Of a stretch of 64,000 nt of DNA, positions 47,732 to 60,150 are shown in pieces (position 1 is the stretch's first letter; each line of letters begins with the position of its first letter). The DNA lies in assembly GCA_014773175.1 (NCBI GenBank), contig VXCM01001325.1, forward strand, positions 36,683 to 100,682, given 5' to 3'. The DNA comes from Lucifuga dentata. Lineage: Eukaryota; Chordata; Actinopteri; Ophidiiformes; Bythitidae. Below the pieces are notes generated by a model. It searched no databases. It had not been told where the DNA came from and saw only the letters and a list, made by a program, of their open reading frames with translations. Both the position numbers and the translations under genes were made by a program.

Positions 47732-48797
47732 CAGGGCTGGCCCGAGCCTTTCTGGAGCCCTAGGCAAGTTTTTGTTTTTTTTTTGTTTTGTTTTTACGTT
47801 TTGTCTCCATAATCCATTTTAGAGAAAACTCCACTCAAACCGGCTTCCATTCATTCTGATGGGAAATGGGAGTCCATTAATTACATCTGATGATGTTTTT
47901 TACAGAGTCACTGGATGTGATTGACATGGCTTTTTCATCCAATAGGAGATATTCTAAGCTTTCAAACTACGTATCACATGCCTGGGTAGGGGATCAGTCA
48001 GTCACCATTCAGCCACTGATCATAGAGAAATGGCTGGTCATGTGATCCATGCACATCACAGCACCATTTTTAGATCTCGTTCCCAGTGTTCTGAGATTGG
48101 TGGGCTCCCTGATGATCCACCACCGCCGCCATGTTAATAATGTTTCAAGACCTTTTTGCACATTTTATCCATTTTAAATAGGTTTTGAGTTTGTGTGACA
48201 CAAAGTATGAAAAACAGGTCAGTTTACTAAATGTCTGATAAAACAGCCAAAATTAAAATGTAAATTAAACATGTTTAAACTAGTAATTTCTAATAACATA
48301 CAAAACGGGCATAACCAGCTTTTACCTCCCACTCTGCATGAACCTTACATCCCAGAATTCCCCCAACCCACTCCATAAATATTTGCTAAATCTCCTATGA
48401 GCCTAATNACCTTACATCCCAGAATTCCCCCAACCCACTCCATAAATATTTGCTAAATCTCCTATGAGCCTAATCTTGACTAAAATGTAACGTCAAACCA
48501 TATTATGCATAAGTTCCATGTTATGATATTAGTTCTGTGCTGAATAAAGCTGCATTTTACAACACACCGTTAGTGAGTTGACATTGAACTCTATGTATAC
48601 TGTGCTGATGCTTTACACTCACAGTTAAGTTATAACTCATTAAGTTACATAGGTTCTGTTACATCTCTTACAGCTCCTGAACTTATTTACTGCTAAGGAC
48701 AGTTCATTTTAGTTTCACCCTTGACATGGGGCTTCCTAGCAGCCACAGAGCCCTAGGCAACAGCCCAGTTTGCCTACATCAGCAAGGGCCGACCCTG
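47732..48797. mobile_element. hAT-like non-autonomous element
   Basis: Starts CAGGGCTGGCCCGAGCCTTT and ends, inverted, CAGGGTCGGCCCTTGCTGAT. GAGCCCTAGGCAA occurs near both ends. The flanks CTAAAGAA and CTAAAACA match in 6 of 8 positions, fitting a decayed 8-bp target duplication. The 1.07-kb interior has no transposase frame. About 65 bases are duplicated across the N at 48408. Confidence 0.65.
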
Positions 48798-49335
48798 CTA
48801 AAACATATTTAGCTTGTTTCTAGAAGGTTTTTTTTATTTTTTTTTTTATAGAGTACCTGGAAAGATCTGGAAGGAATTTCAGGATATGATCAGAGTTACA
48901 TGTATTTGCTGCAGGAAGAGTAAAAGTTGTGCAAACTGAAAAAAAAAAGATAAGTCAAAAGTTCTGCATATAAACTTTATTTCCTGCAGAGAGTTTTAAC
49001 GTCACCTGAGTTTCACCTGTGGCTGATTTTCCCCCCAAAACCCCTTTAAGTCTCTGAATGCTGGAACATTAAAGAACAGTAACAGACGGTGTGTGTTAGC
49101 TGTTGAGTGCTTATTTGCTCTGTGGTCTCTCACTTTGTCTCCAATGAACAAACCGCAGGTTTTCGTGTTTCTTGAGGCTGTAAACAAGAAGCATCAGAGT
49201 TTTCATTTTACAGCTCATTAAATATTCATGAAGCTTCTTTTGTGCGTAAAGTGTCAACAGAGAGTTTGGCTTTTAAAGACAACACGACAAACATTAAAAT
49301 GTGCAGAAAGACATGTTTTCACTTCCAGGATTTAA

Positions 49336-49349
49336 GAGAAAGAAAGAAA

Positions 49350-49424
<75 letters not shown>

Positions 49425-49452
49425 GAAGAAAGAAAGAAAGAAAGAAAGAAAG
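49336..49452. repeat. (GAAA)n microsatellite
   Basis: About 29 units with a few GGAA interruptions. The Lys-Glu-Arg frame through it is an artefact. Confidence 0.95.
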
Positions 49453-49739
49453 GTTGACTAAATGATTACTGAAAAATCACACAACCGATAGCTAATAATT
49501 GTATGTAATAATCAATAAATAATAATAGATAAATTAACCAATGATTTTTTTTCATGTGGACAATGTGGATTTGTCACACCGTGGAAGAATCTGTGAACAC
49601 ATGGACGTTTCTTTCTTTAATGGTTTGGGGACTTTGAGGCGGAATGGCCATTAAGCAGATTTGGTGAGTCCACCTTAAAGAGGAAAGCGGCTCTGACTTC
49701 ATCACTGAGAACAAACAGCACTTTAGGAAATGAAGGCGC

Positions 49740-50000
49740 TCTGATGAATCTGCCGTCGAGTCCAGACGGCTCATTTTGGTGATGTCAGAGCGGCGTTATG
49801 GCTACCATCATCAGATTAATAACCTCAGCTCTGGACCGGTGCGGCGATTCAGCCACGGGTTAATTAAACATTTACATATAGATGCCCAGCTATCTATTGT
49901 ACCAGGAGATAATTTATACCATCAATATGCACTTTAATCAGAAGCTACAGGAGGGCGTATGTTCGCGTGCTCCTGCTAATTGGCACCATGCTGGCTGCTG
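49740..50000. other. Non-repetitive stretch, candidate conserved regulatory DNA
   Basis: Unique sequence with CATCAGATTAATAACCTCAG, GGGTTAATTAAACATTTACA and CAATATGCACTTTAATCAGA. Factor-site-like AT words sit in mixed-composition DNA. No coding signature. Confidence 0.25.
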
Positions 50001-51037
50001 TTTGGAGCTCAGAGACAAACTGAGTGAAACTTCACTGTTAAACAACACTTTGCCCTGCTGTAATGTGCCATTTCTTTCCTGCTCTTATTCTGGCGGGAGT
50101 CTCTCTTTCCTCCTCTGCTGCCACTACAAGCCAAAGCACATTATTTTAGCCCTTAAATGTCCTTAATTTCTCCATTAAATCAAGTTTATTCTTCGTTAAA
50201 AATGCCAAACTCTCTGAGCTACACATTCCTTATAACTTCCCTATGGAGTTTTTGGCCACTAGTGGCGCTGCAGAGTTTGTCTCAATGAGCAGATCGCTGT
50301 CGTGTTTGTGTGTCGCATACATCCTGCTGCCTGGAGAGGGCGTTCATGTAGATGTAACAGGATGAAAGGTCATTTAGCTCCTCTACTGTTTCAGGGCTTT
50401 CTTATTTCAGCTGGAAGCTTCTGATCAGCAGCTAGCGGTAGCCAGAAATATTAAGTTATGTATGCAGGAACCAATTAATGCAAAAGAGAGGCAGAAATTG
50501 TTATTTTTCAGTCCAATCAGGCAGTATGAATGAATGAGTGAATCTTTGTGTCTTTACTAGGCCCACCCCACATGGGGTTACAAGACACAGCCTCCATACA
50601 AACACAACATTTCACTTCAAACTCACCACAAATGGTCTTCATTGGTACATTGCATGTTTTCTCAAGTTCTTCATTTTTTAAGCTTAATATCAATATCAAT
50701 ATCATCTTAATATCAATATACATCTACACTCTGAAAAAAGCAAACTATGATTCCTACACTGATGTTTAAACATATCAATTCTATCAATTGGGCTCAACAA
50801 AGTGAGATATTTCTTAAAACTAAAGTCAACTTTAAATGATCTATAATTATTGCATAAAAGCTTATTATTTAATTCATCATGTCAAATCTGTAGATCCATA
50901 TCTTTAAGTCTGAAATCAACCATAAGCTTTATATATTTAGAATTAAATTCTCCAAACCCATGCATCGATAAGATAGTCCACATTCATCAAGAATACTCTT
51001 AAGAACCCATTTTGACTGATATTTATCATTATCATAC

Positions 51038-51376
51038 AATTTCTTAAGTAAGCTAAATATTATATATATATATTATATATATATATATATAAATATAATA
51101 TNACAATTTCTTAAGTAAGCTAAATATTATATATATATATTATATATATATATATATAAATATAATATATATATATAATATTTAGCTTACTTAAGAAATT
51201 GTATATATATATACATATATATGTATATATATATATATATGTATACTCTCATTCATATATACATATATATATGTATATATATGTATATATATATGTATGT
51301 ATATATATATGTATGTATATATATACGTATAAATATATATATATATATATACGTATATATATATATGAATGAGAGT
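51038..51376. repeat. TA-rich palindrome
   Basis: ACAATTTCTTAAGTAAGCTA (51104 on, also before the N at 51102) is exactly inverted at 51180-51203 (TTAGCTTACTTAAGAAATTG). A second inverted pair, ACTCTCATTCATATATAC (51244-51261) against ATATATATGAATGAGAGT (51359-51376), encloses (TA)n. The stretch can fold into nested hairpins. Confidence 0.75.
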
Positions 51377-51545
51377 GTGAATGTGTTTGTCTGTCTCTGT
51401 GTCAGTCTGTCCTGCAATAGACTGGCAATCTGTCCAGGGTGTACCCCGCCTCTCGCCCTATGACCGCTGGGATAGGCTCCAGCCCCCCTGTGACCCTCAA
51501 CAGGACAAACGGATTTAGAAAATGGATGGATAGATGGATGGATAT
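51366..51545 (+). mobile_element. SINE 3' half (same family as 36373-36726)
   Basis: Carries GTCTGTCCTGCAATAGACTG, TCCAGGGTGTACCCCGCCTC and GGGATAGGCTCCAG, ending GAAAATGGATGGATAG with GGATAGAT tail repeats. The tRNA-like head is absent, replaced by the TA palindrome. Confidence 0.8.
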
Positions 51546-51909
51546 ATATATATCCTCTTTGTACTGCCACTTACTAAATGCACCCAGAAACTTATCATTT
51601 GCATTTTTACCCTTTTATCTAATTTATGTCTATCTAGCTCACCATACACAATACAGTTTGCAGTACATTTATCCACATGCAACAATCTCTTCAAAAAATT
51701 TCCAATAAAACATTTCAATTTTGTCTAATTTGTGAAAACCCCATACTTCCTTTCCGTACAAAAGAATTGGCATCAAATAATTCACACTGTATGTTAATAG
51801 ATAACATTAAGCTTCCATAGAGAACAATGCTCTCCTAACTAATTTAACTTTACCAAAACAACCATTATAATTAAATGTTATACCACAGCATTCATAGTGA
51901 AATATAACT

Positions 51910-52272
51910 TCTAATTTACTGAAAACTTTGAAGTGCAGGCAGAGAGAGGTGTAAAAGCGCAAAAGTAAAGCGTAAAGCTTTGAGTCAGAATCAATGTGAG
52001 TACGAGCAGAGAAAATCTGTGTGTGAGCAGAGGAAGTCTGAGCGTGAAAGCAGAGCTTTAGGGAGAAATCACACTCTCAGACTGAAAGATGCTCCTGACT
52101 AATGGCAGTAAAATAACACAGAGAGACGTGGGACATCTAAGCAAAAGTCTGTTTTGTGTCTATATCTAGTCTCATTATTCTCTAGGAGACACAAATGAGA
52201 TGTTTAGGAGATCTCTTGTCTGATTTTCTGTCCTCGGGGCTGAAACTGGATAGTGTAAGTTACTGTCTGGAA

Positions 52273-52305
<33 letters not shown>

Positions 52306-52480
52306 TTCATGATCACAAAAACAATCCCAGGTAAGACAAATTATTGATGAAATCAAACACAGTTGTGTATTTTCGTGGTACTGAAAACATCACACAAACA
52401 GTAAACAACAGGAAGCGATGAACCATCTGAACGGATGGCAGAATGGCTGAGAAAATGACATGATTCTAGAAAATTTTTGA
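51910..52480. other. Intergenic DNA without recognised features
   Basis: Only a short (CAA)n run at 52280-52302 is seen. Confidence 0.4.
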
Positions 52481-52483
52481 TTC

Positions 52484-52700
52484 TGGAATGCATGGTGATG
52501 ATATATGATTCATGGATTCATGGATAGATGGATTCATAAACAGAAGGATACATGGAGTCATGTCATGCATTCATGGATACAAGGTAGATTCATGGATTCA
52601 TGGATACATGGAAACATGGATACATGGATCAATGGACATGGATATAAGGTGGATACATGAATTCATGGATATATAGATTTATGGATGCATGATGGATTTA
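52484..52700 (+). repeat. ATTCATGGATACATGG minisatellite
   Basis: Irregular tandem copies of GGATTCATGGATACATGG-like units of 8-16 bases over about 0.2 kb. Confidence 0.8.
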
Positions 52701-53569
52701 TGGAGGTAGATGGCCAGTGGAAACAGTCTCAGAATGCTTTCCCATGACTGCTGTGGTGTTATGGCCACGGTTACTTCACTCAGATATCCCAGGTGAGCTG
52801 CATCAGTGGCTAATAAAGAGTCCCCCCATCCCCCACCCCAAGGTGATGTCAGTTCTGACCCTTCAGTTTCCCTATTCAACACTACAATCCCACCATAACA
52901 AGTATAGTGAAATATATGAAATTATATAAAAATAAAAATAAGAGATGCACTCAGAAAAAAAATTAGATTCAATTAAATTAATTTAAAAAATATAGAAAAA
53001 ATTTGATATATAAAAAAACCTGGAAAATTACTAAAATTTAAATAAAAATAAAACAACAGGAAGGTCGACACATTGGGAAGGCAGAACGCAGGAACAGAGG
53101 AAAGAAGGACATAAAGAAAGATGATCCATTGGAATCCATAATTATTAAAATTGTTATGATAATTCACATTTTTATTAATCATCGTGGTGGTAATGGTTTT
53201 CTGTATTTACAGTCCTTTAAAAGTTTTTTCCTCCAGTAAACAAACTGAATGACACAAAGTGCTTAAGTGGCTGCTTGGTGTAAATTTATGAGCCTCAGTA
53301 GATATTTAATGTAGCATGTGATGGTTCTTTGACTTTATTACAGAGTTTAATTGCTTTTTTGTCCTTTGTTTTGTTTGCAATACAGAGGACAAGAATGTCC
53401 CTGCAGTAAAACTACAGTACAGACAAAAGCACTGCATTCAGATTTATACATGAAAATATATATATTACAATACATACATGAAAAAAATTATATATATATA
53501 TCTATATGAAAACATTACTCGATAATACCTCGTAAAATTGGTACTACTTTTAGTCATTTACAGAAAAGT

Positions 53570-53700
53570 TTCAAGTTTCAAGTTTATTTCATTTATATAG
53601 CACAATAGAAGCAAACAGGTTTTTTGCATCAAAGTGCTTCACAAAAACAGACATACATACATATACATACAACCATAGAGACATATGGCATATATGTAAT
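53570..53700 (-). mobile_element. LINE 3'-tail fragment
   Basis: On the minus strand it reads GAAGCACTTTGATGCAAAAA, then TATATAAATGAAATAAACTT, ending with CTTGAAA tail repeats, as in fish L2/Rex-like 3' ends. Confidence 0.5.
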
Positions 53701-53754
53701 ATATGTGCAATAAGGCAAGCTTAAAATAGAGATGTTTAAATGCAATTTAAAACC

Positions 53755-53995
53755 CACTGGGAGCCTCTGGGGTTCTTAGAGGAGATTTTAAGTCTCCTTT
53801 GGTTCTAAGGATCCCTATAAGGGGCTAGAAGTCATGGGGGGGGGGGGGGNGGGGGGGGGGGGGGGAGGTTCTAAGGTTTCTTCAGAAGACTGGTTCTCAA
53901 GGTCTTTGGGGAGATTTTAACCAGTTATCCAGGTGCTTTAATGGTTTTTGAGGAGATTCTGGTTTCCTAATTGAGGTTGTAAAGGTGTTGGAGGT
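53755..53995 (-). repeat. Degenerate GGTTCTAAGGAGA-type minisatellite with a G-run
   Basis: Loose repeats such as GGGGTTCTTAGAGGAGATTT and GGTTTTTGAGGAGATTCTGG, inverse in sense to the array at 13705-14155. A G-run of 15 and 15 bases around an N occupies 53836-53865. Confidence 0.6.
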
Positions 53996-54432
53996 TGACA
54001 TGAGATGATCAAAGATGTTATGATGTGTATGAATCCCCAACAAACTGAGCTTTGTTATCAGGACTTCCTGATTTGGTTTAAAAAAACAAACAAAACAAAC
54101 AAACAAACAAACAAACAAAAACACTGCTGATGAACATAAAGAAAAAAATTTATTAGTCATTTATTAATTTGTGATTTTTCAAAAATGATTGTTTTGTGGG
54201 TGATTTTACATTACAAAATTCTGATTCATTTTAACATTTGATCTGAACTTTTACTTTGGATTAATTTGATCCAATCACATTTATGTTGTTAAGTCTTATG
54301 TTTCTCATCTGTTTCTCTGTCAAAGCTCAAAATATTAACCTGCTTAAAATCAACATTAAAATAAATCTTTTTAGTTTTTTTTTTTGAAGCTGCTTTTATT
54401 CACACTGAGGACAGAACAATAGAGAGGGAGCA

Positions 54433-54436
<4 letters not shown>

Positions 54437-54491
<55 letters not shown>

Positions 54492-54500
54492 TGTGTGTGT
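54437..54500. repeat. (CT)n-(TG)n compound microsatellite
   Basis: CT run directly followed by a TG run. Confidence 0.9.
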
Positions 54501-54659
54501 ACCTTATTTGTCACATTCAGCTTTAATTAAGATTAATCACATACTTGTGTGGATTGTCTCGTTAGTGTGGACACTTCAACTAAACGTCACTGAGCCGTCA
54601 CGTGGGCGGGGCCACCAGAGATTAAACACTTTTTAATGTTGTTTCCTGCAAACAAATTG

Positions 54660-54775
54660 AGCAGTAGAAGTTTTTTTTTTTTCATGACATGATGCTTTTT
54701 TTTCANTGTTTCCTGCAAACAAATTGAGCAGTAGAAGTTTTTTTTTTTTCATGACATGATGCTTTTTTTTCATGA
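54660..54775. repeat. Short direct duplication across an N
   Basis: TGTTTCCTGCAAACAAATTG plus the following T-rich stretch is repeated on either side of the N at 54706, probably an unmerged overlap. Confidence 0.8.
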
Positions 54776-54949
54776 TTTTGGTATAAAAAAAATTGTCATA
54801 ACAGTTTTTCCTTTCTTGTTTGTTTTTCTTTTTTTCTTGCTTCTTTGCTTATGCTCTGTTTGCATCGAAAACGAACATTGAAAGATTAAAAAGTAAAACC
54901 CATAAATCACAGTGAAAATAAGAATAAAAATAAAACGCGAAATGATTCG

Positions 54950-55330
54950 GTGAGTGTCAGCGATGTCTCACTCTGTGGCCGTTCTGTGGATCATTTCCTC
55001 GCAAGAGAAGCAGCGACGGGACATTTCCCATGAGTCTGTATGTCAGGAAGGAACCGTCCCATCTTCATCTGTTCTGCATGCTAAGCAGAGCGGCCCCGCC
55101 CCCCCCCCTCAGATTGTTATAAATGCTGTTTATGGTCCTGCTATGACAAGTGTGAAGGGCAGAGCAGAGATTTATCACAGGATTATTCTCTCAGCCAATC
55201 AGGAGACAGAACAGGGCAGGAAATGACCCGGCAGGATAATAAAAGGAGACGCACCTCAAACGGGACAATAAGGAGGAGGAGTTATTATTATTATAATTAA
55301 TACCATAGACAGACAGACAACAAATAACAG
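54950..55330. other. Non-repetitive stretch without recognised gene
   Basis: Mixed-composition unique sequence. An open frame at 54954-55226 shows no protein motif. Could be regulatory. Confidence 0.2.
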
Positions 55331-55620
55331 ACACAATTTAAGATGGAGATGGTTTGTTTTGTTTGCTTTTCTTTTTATTTTAATGGGAAAATGGTTTATT
55401 ATTGAGTCCTAAATCCTGATTTGGGGATTCTGGAAGAGGTTCCATGGCTTGTACTATGGTTATATCATTTATTAGATTTGTTTTTATTTTGAGTTATTAA
55501 TGTTATGTATGTCCTACTTAATTGTGACCACATTTTAGATTTCTTTAAATTTTTGCTATAGATTTGTGAAACAAATTCTAACATTTGTGTACAAATGTGC
55601 TAGATAAATCTTTTTGCAAT

Positions 55621-56180
55621 TTAAAGGACTGTGCACGTTTAAGCCCATATACAATCTGTATACATGTCATTACTGATGACCATTTCCCAAAATATACTAC
55701 TTTAGCTGTAAATTTCAGAATTTGTTTTTCCTACCTTCCAGACTGCCATTGGCTTCAGTTCATTCTAGTATACTATTAAAATCAACTTGTAGAGACTTGT
55801 AATCCATCACAGCAAACACAATGTCTATTAGCTTTTTTTTTTAAGTAACTTTATTTAACTGATCAAACATGGAGCTGCACAGAAGATGATGCATTTCTAC
55901 GCCAGGAAATATAGTCCCAGGAGAAGACGGGTTTTACTGAGAAATTAAAATGTCCATGCCTTCTACAATCATGCATAAGTGTTGGATTTGAAACACTGAA
56001 TTTTAAGGTGGGTGTATCACCTGAACATTTGATTTTGAGAGATTAGGGGATTTAAAAAAAAATAACAGGAAAACTAAACTATGGTCTTATGTTTTGCAAA
56101 TTATTTGTCAGTAATGTAACATGGATGTGGGTTGTTTTTATGGCGCTCAAACATGCATGATCGCTGGTATGGTCCTTTAG
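55621..56180. mobile_element. TTAA-ended palindromic MITE, copy C
   Basis: Left TTAAAGGACTGTGCACG, right CGCTGGTATGGTCCTTTAG (the final TTAA has changed to TTAG). The interior shares CCATTTCCCAAAATATACTA and TAAAATCAACTTGTAGAGAC with the other copies. Confidence 0.65.
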
Positions 56181-56723
56181 CAAAGCATTATAGGACATGT
56201 TGGCCTCCTGTATAGGAGTGTGCAGTATGCATGTGGGCCACAGAGGGCGCTGTGGTGATGAAGTCAGAAATCACAAAAATATGTTAATGAAGTCACTGTG
56301 CCAGAAAAAGATGCCTGTGTTTGTGTTCGTATCCCAAACAGATGGTGGCTGACAGGCTGAGACCTGCAGCGCTCGAACCCAAACCCACACAAAACTCACA
56401 CATGAGCTCTCGCGGCAGAGAGCCTTAGGGGCCCCTGGGGCCTTGGGGTGTCAGTTTTTTAGCTTGCTGCTACTACAAAGACAACAAGACTACCAGTCCC
56501 ATGCCAAAGCAGAGCCAGAGCTCAGTCCTAACATGAAATCTCAAACCTCAAAACCTGTTCAGAGACCCCAGAAAAACTTCACCATCATCATCAAACACGC
56601 CATCAAGACATGTCTGATACTGGACACTTTCAAAAGCCTTCAGAGAGTTCCAACAGTTCTGTCCTTTTGTGGATTTTTCTGACAGTACATTCCTCTGACG
56701 ATGATGATGATGATCAGGTGATC

Positions 56724-56726
56724 ATT

Positions 56727-56793
<67 letters not shown>
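56724..56793. repeat. (TTTC)n microsatellite
   Basis: About 17 units. Confidence 0.95.
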
Positions 56794-57054
56794 GGGCAAA
56801 AGGCAGAGTTGGAGGAGTCTGATGTAAATGATATCCTGTCTCTGCTGTTAGCACTCTGACTGACAGGGTTAGAATAATTCTTTAGAATAAAATAAACGGG
56901 CGGCTCTGCAGGCTCGTCATCATTCTTAAAAGTTAAACAGCCATAACGAGCAGCAGGANCGGGCGGCTCTGCAGGCTCGTCATCATTCTTAAAAGTTAAA
57001 CAGCCATAACGAGCAGCAGGAACTCTGACCTTCAGCATGTAACCGAGCAGCAAA

Positions 57055-57215
57055 AGCCAATGATGTGAACAAGGCCTGGCTCTGCCTTATCTGCTCATCA
57101 CCATAAAATACGTGTCCGTCTCCCCTGACACATACGAGGACGTATATCAATAACGGCCCAATTTCTGCTGTGCTAAAATGTTTTACTGTCCTCATAAAAC
57201 ACACGGCGTGTCAGA
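57055..57215. other. Non-repetitive stretch, candidate conserved regulatory DNA
   Basis: Includes GCCTTATCTGCTCATCACC, CCATAAAATACGTGTCCG and GACGTATATCAATAACGGCC. Unlike the surrounding repeats it shows no tandem or inverted structure. Confidence 0.25.
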
Positions 57216-58264
57216 CAGGAAGTCTGAGTGAGACGACCACGTGAAGCCTGGACAGGACGAGACCACTAAGATCCACATCAGCTTCAGATCCCCTGCAACA
57301 TCTGCTTGGATCAGACATTTTCTGATGAAACATGTCGAACAGGATTCTGTCATCACCTACTTCAAATAATATAGAATATAAGCGGGATGTTACAGACAGA
57401 AGCACGCTGTGTGATGGTGTCTCCACTTTGTCCTGTTTTTGTCTGCGTCTGCATGGTGCTCGTGTCTGATGAACTCAGACTGACTTCCAGATCTTTGGAC
57501 TTAATCTCCATTTATCTTATTGCTGATTGGATGAGCTGAAGCTATCAGAACAACACGAGTTTGATCAAACATGTGAACAGACAAATAACAGAAAAAAAAA
57601 GAAAAGAAAAAAAAAGAAAAAACTGTCAGACAACGATCACAAAACACAAAATGCAGACCCACAGTCACTTCATGCATTGCAGGAGCATCAGAGAAACACA
57701 ATATTCAGGTGTTTTTCAAACCCAACAACACACTGCGTCATCAATGCAAACTCAAACACCCACACGCACACACACTTCAGATCATTTATCATGAAATCAG
57801 ATTTATATCGCATATTTTGTTTAAAATATAAACAACACGCAGTAGGCACTCCATGCTGAAGGCTTCACATGTGGAGACATGCGTCACTCAGTTTTGCATC
57901 AAGGTGGGCGGAGTCAGCCACACCTTTTCACTGTGATGTTCCTGTTGTATAGACACCCACTGGAGGCAGTTTCACAGCACACACTCTCATCACGGTACAA
58001 CAGGGAGCAAGTATGGAAAAACTATATGTCTGTAGTAATATTATAGTTATTATCACTGAAAAAACTGTAACAGCATCAAAAAACTGTAACAGCATCAACA
58101 CACACCCACACACACACACACAGGGGAAAGCCTTGTTATTTGGGTCACAGTGTAAATCAAACAGATTATCCTTTGGCTGAAAAAATTATTTATTCAGATT
58201 CTGGCAGCTAGTCGGCACGGCAACAGATTGGTTCTGAGAGAACTGAGTGAGCCTTGGGGGGAGG

Positions 58265-58267
58265 ATG

Positions 58268-58306
<39 letters not shown>
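58265..58306. repeat. (GA)n microsatellite
   Basis: GA run, with a CT run of similar size at 58450-58470. The two are complementary about 170 bases apart. Confidence 0.85.
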
Positions 58307-58308
<2 letters not shown>

Positions 58309-58651
58309 TGTAATTTGCATTTGTGTTGAGGCTGGCAGCAGCGAGTTGCCGTAGTGTCACATGATCCAGAGGTGTGTGCACAGGTACACGAGTTAAGGAG
58401 CTGTTGACTGCTGTGACTGAATAAAGTCCACAATGAGTTTCGTATGCTATCTCTCTCTCTCTCTCTCTCTTCATTGTTCCTCCAGTCCACAACATAAGAA
58501 AAAGTTGCCTATGAGGATGAGATGTTGCTCTGAGGTAAAGTTGCAGCTGCAGAGTGAGTCGTGGTGAGTTTATGTGGAACGCACAGAGCTTTCCTTCAAA
58601 GCTCATGATATCGACAGCAACAGAAAAGCAGCCATGTCAGCTCTCTGCTGA

Positions 58652-58870
58652 TTAGGAGTGGGGAAAAAATAGATTTTTTTCGATTAATTGTGATTCAAAT
58701 TTAGACAACTCCAGTACTGATTCATAAAATTAAAAAATCAAGTTTTCAAATAGTCTAATTTTTAATTGAATGCTAGTAGCGTAATTTCGTAGCGTAGCGT
58801 GACTACTCTACTATGGAAAGTGCAGAAGACCAAGCTCGTATTAAAAACAACATGGCGCCTGTGTCTCAGC
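58652..58870. mobile_element. hAT-like left end (related to 11113-12267)
   Basis: Shares GGGGAAAAAATAGATTTTTT, CGATTAATTGTGATTCAAAT and GGAAAGTGCAGAAGACCAAG with the element at 11.1 kb, including AACATGGCGCCTGTG. The rest of the element is missing. Confidence 0.65.
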
Positions 58871-59049
58871 AGAAGTGGGAGGTAATTCTCAACAGGGATG
58901 CAGGATTTGGCACAACGCTGGCACCTTCCAGGTTTAGAGCAGATTTGACCATCTGAGACCACAGTGGATGTCTCAGCGTAAGATTAGGCTCTGTTCTGTC
59001 TTCATTTTCATAAAAACATGGCTCCATGAACTCATTCCTGATTAAGGCC

Positions 59050-59470
59050 ACACAGCTAGACAGGGTTACAAGCCGCTGGGCGGACAGATGCTTCGTTGTC
59101 CGGTCAGACCTGCAGAGACGCTCACCATGCAGACCTTATTATTTACTGAGGGAATTTACTGTTATCGTGGCATCAAAGTGGTAACGATATGCCCCAGCCA
59201 GAAACCCTGGTAACAGCAGAGCTACAAGCACTCTTGAGAACCCAAGACAGCGCTTTTAGAGAGGGGAATGAGGCAGACCTCCAGGCTGCTTGAGTCTACC
59301 TGGCACAGGCTATCAGGAACTCAAAACACACCTATGCACACACAGAAATTTCACAGCAACGTCTGTGACACCGTGACGCCTGGTGCATAGGGCAGAGCAT
59401 CGTCTCCATCAGACCATAAACCTACTCTGCAGGTCAGAGACAGCAACAAGACCTGATAGACTAGATCAGT
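59050..59470 (+). mobile_element. LINE fragment: endonuclease end joined to RT linker
   Basis: Plus-strand translations give RRSPCRPYYLLREFTVIVV, like the end of an L2/Rex-type endonuclease domain. Directly after come CPSQKPWVTAELQALLRTQD and SAFREGNEADLQAA, then AQAIRNSKHTY, like the linker before the reverse transcriptase. The usual sequence between them is missing, so this copy carries an internal deletion. Stops and frameshifts show it is dead. Confidence 0.65.
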
Positions 59471-59699
59471 TCCTAAACTTTATCATGTCAAGGACCCCTA
59501 AACTGATGCATTCTCCACCTGCCACCCCCGCAACCCCCCCTCCCAAAAAAAAAAACATATTACCCAGCCACATGCTATTCAAGAAATAGTAAATCTGATT
59601 AGCTATTCATACTTGCAGTGTACTTTGAATCAAATTTATGTACGCAGTGTTAGTCTTTATTTTTAGCTGAAAATTCATCCTAATGGTGCATTCAAGTGC

Positions 59700-60033
59700 T
59701 GTAGTGAAGAATTGACAACAGGAAGCATTTTCAGATCACTCTGCGATTTTTATTGCGCTTAAACGCTAAAATTACATAATTTCTAAAACCTGAATATACG
59801 TCTTGTTCAAGATAATGGATTACCTATTCCAAGAACTTTCAAGTATCAACAAGTTGATTTTAATAGTGTACCAGAATGAACTGAACCTAATAGTGGTCTG
59901 GAAGGTAGGAAAAAAATGCTTTAACTCATCGTTCCAGTAGTATGCTTTGGGAAATGATTGTCAATAACATTATGTGTATGAAAATTGAACATATTAGGCT
60001 TGAACATGCAAAATGGCCGGTATGGTCCTTTAA
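59700..60033. mobile_element. TTAA MITE, partial copy D
   Basis: The right part of the family (TCAACAAGTTGATTTTAATA, then GGGAAATGATTGTCAATAAC), ending CCGGTATGGTCCTTTAA. The left end is absent. A TG tract duplicated across the N at 60090 follows. Confidence 0.6.
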
Positions 60034-60038
60034 GCCAA

Positions 60039-60039
<1 letters not shown>

Positions 60040-60077
<38 letters not shown>

Positions 60078-60102
60078 TGTAGCAGGGGANCCTTTAAGCC
60101 AA

Positions 60103-60143
<41 letters not shown>

Positions 60144-60150
60144 TGTAGCA
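60040..60150. repeat. (TG)n tract duplicated across an N
   Basis: CCTTTAAGCCAAAAACGTG plus the TG run and AGCAGGGGA appear on both sides of the N at 60090. Confidence 0.85.

Larger units (their letters stand above)
50525..51905 (-). mobile_element. LINE C-terminal fragment, split by later insertions
   Basis: On the minus strand 51780-51552 encodes words such as GKEVWGFHKLDKIE and IGNFLKRLLHVDKCTANC, then IVYGELDRH and VKMQMISFWVH, the usual C-terminal region of a class of fish and invertebrate non-LTR elements (..RLLG.....N..VYGELGR...). The same ORF resumes near 51050 (KLYDNDKYQSKWVLKSILDE). It is full of frameshifts and ends in a CATT-type tail near 50530. The TA-rich palindrome and a SINE 3' half lie in between. 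Confidence 0.6.
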
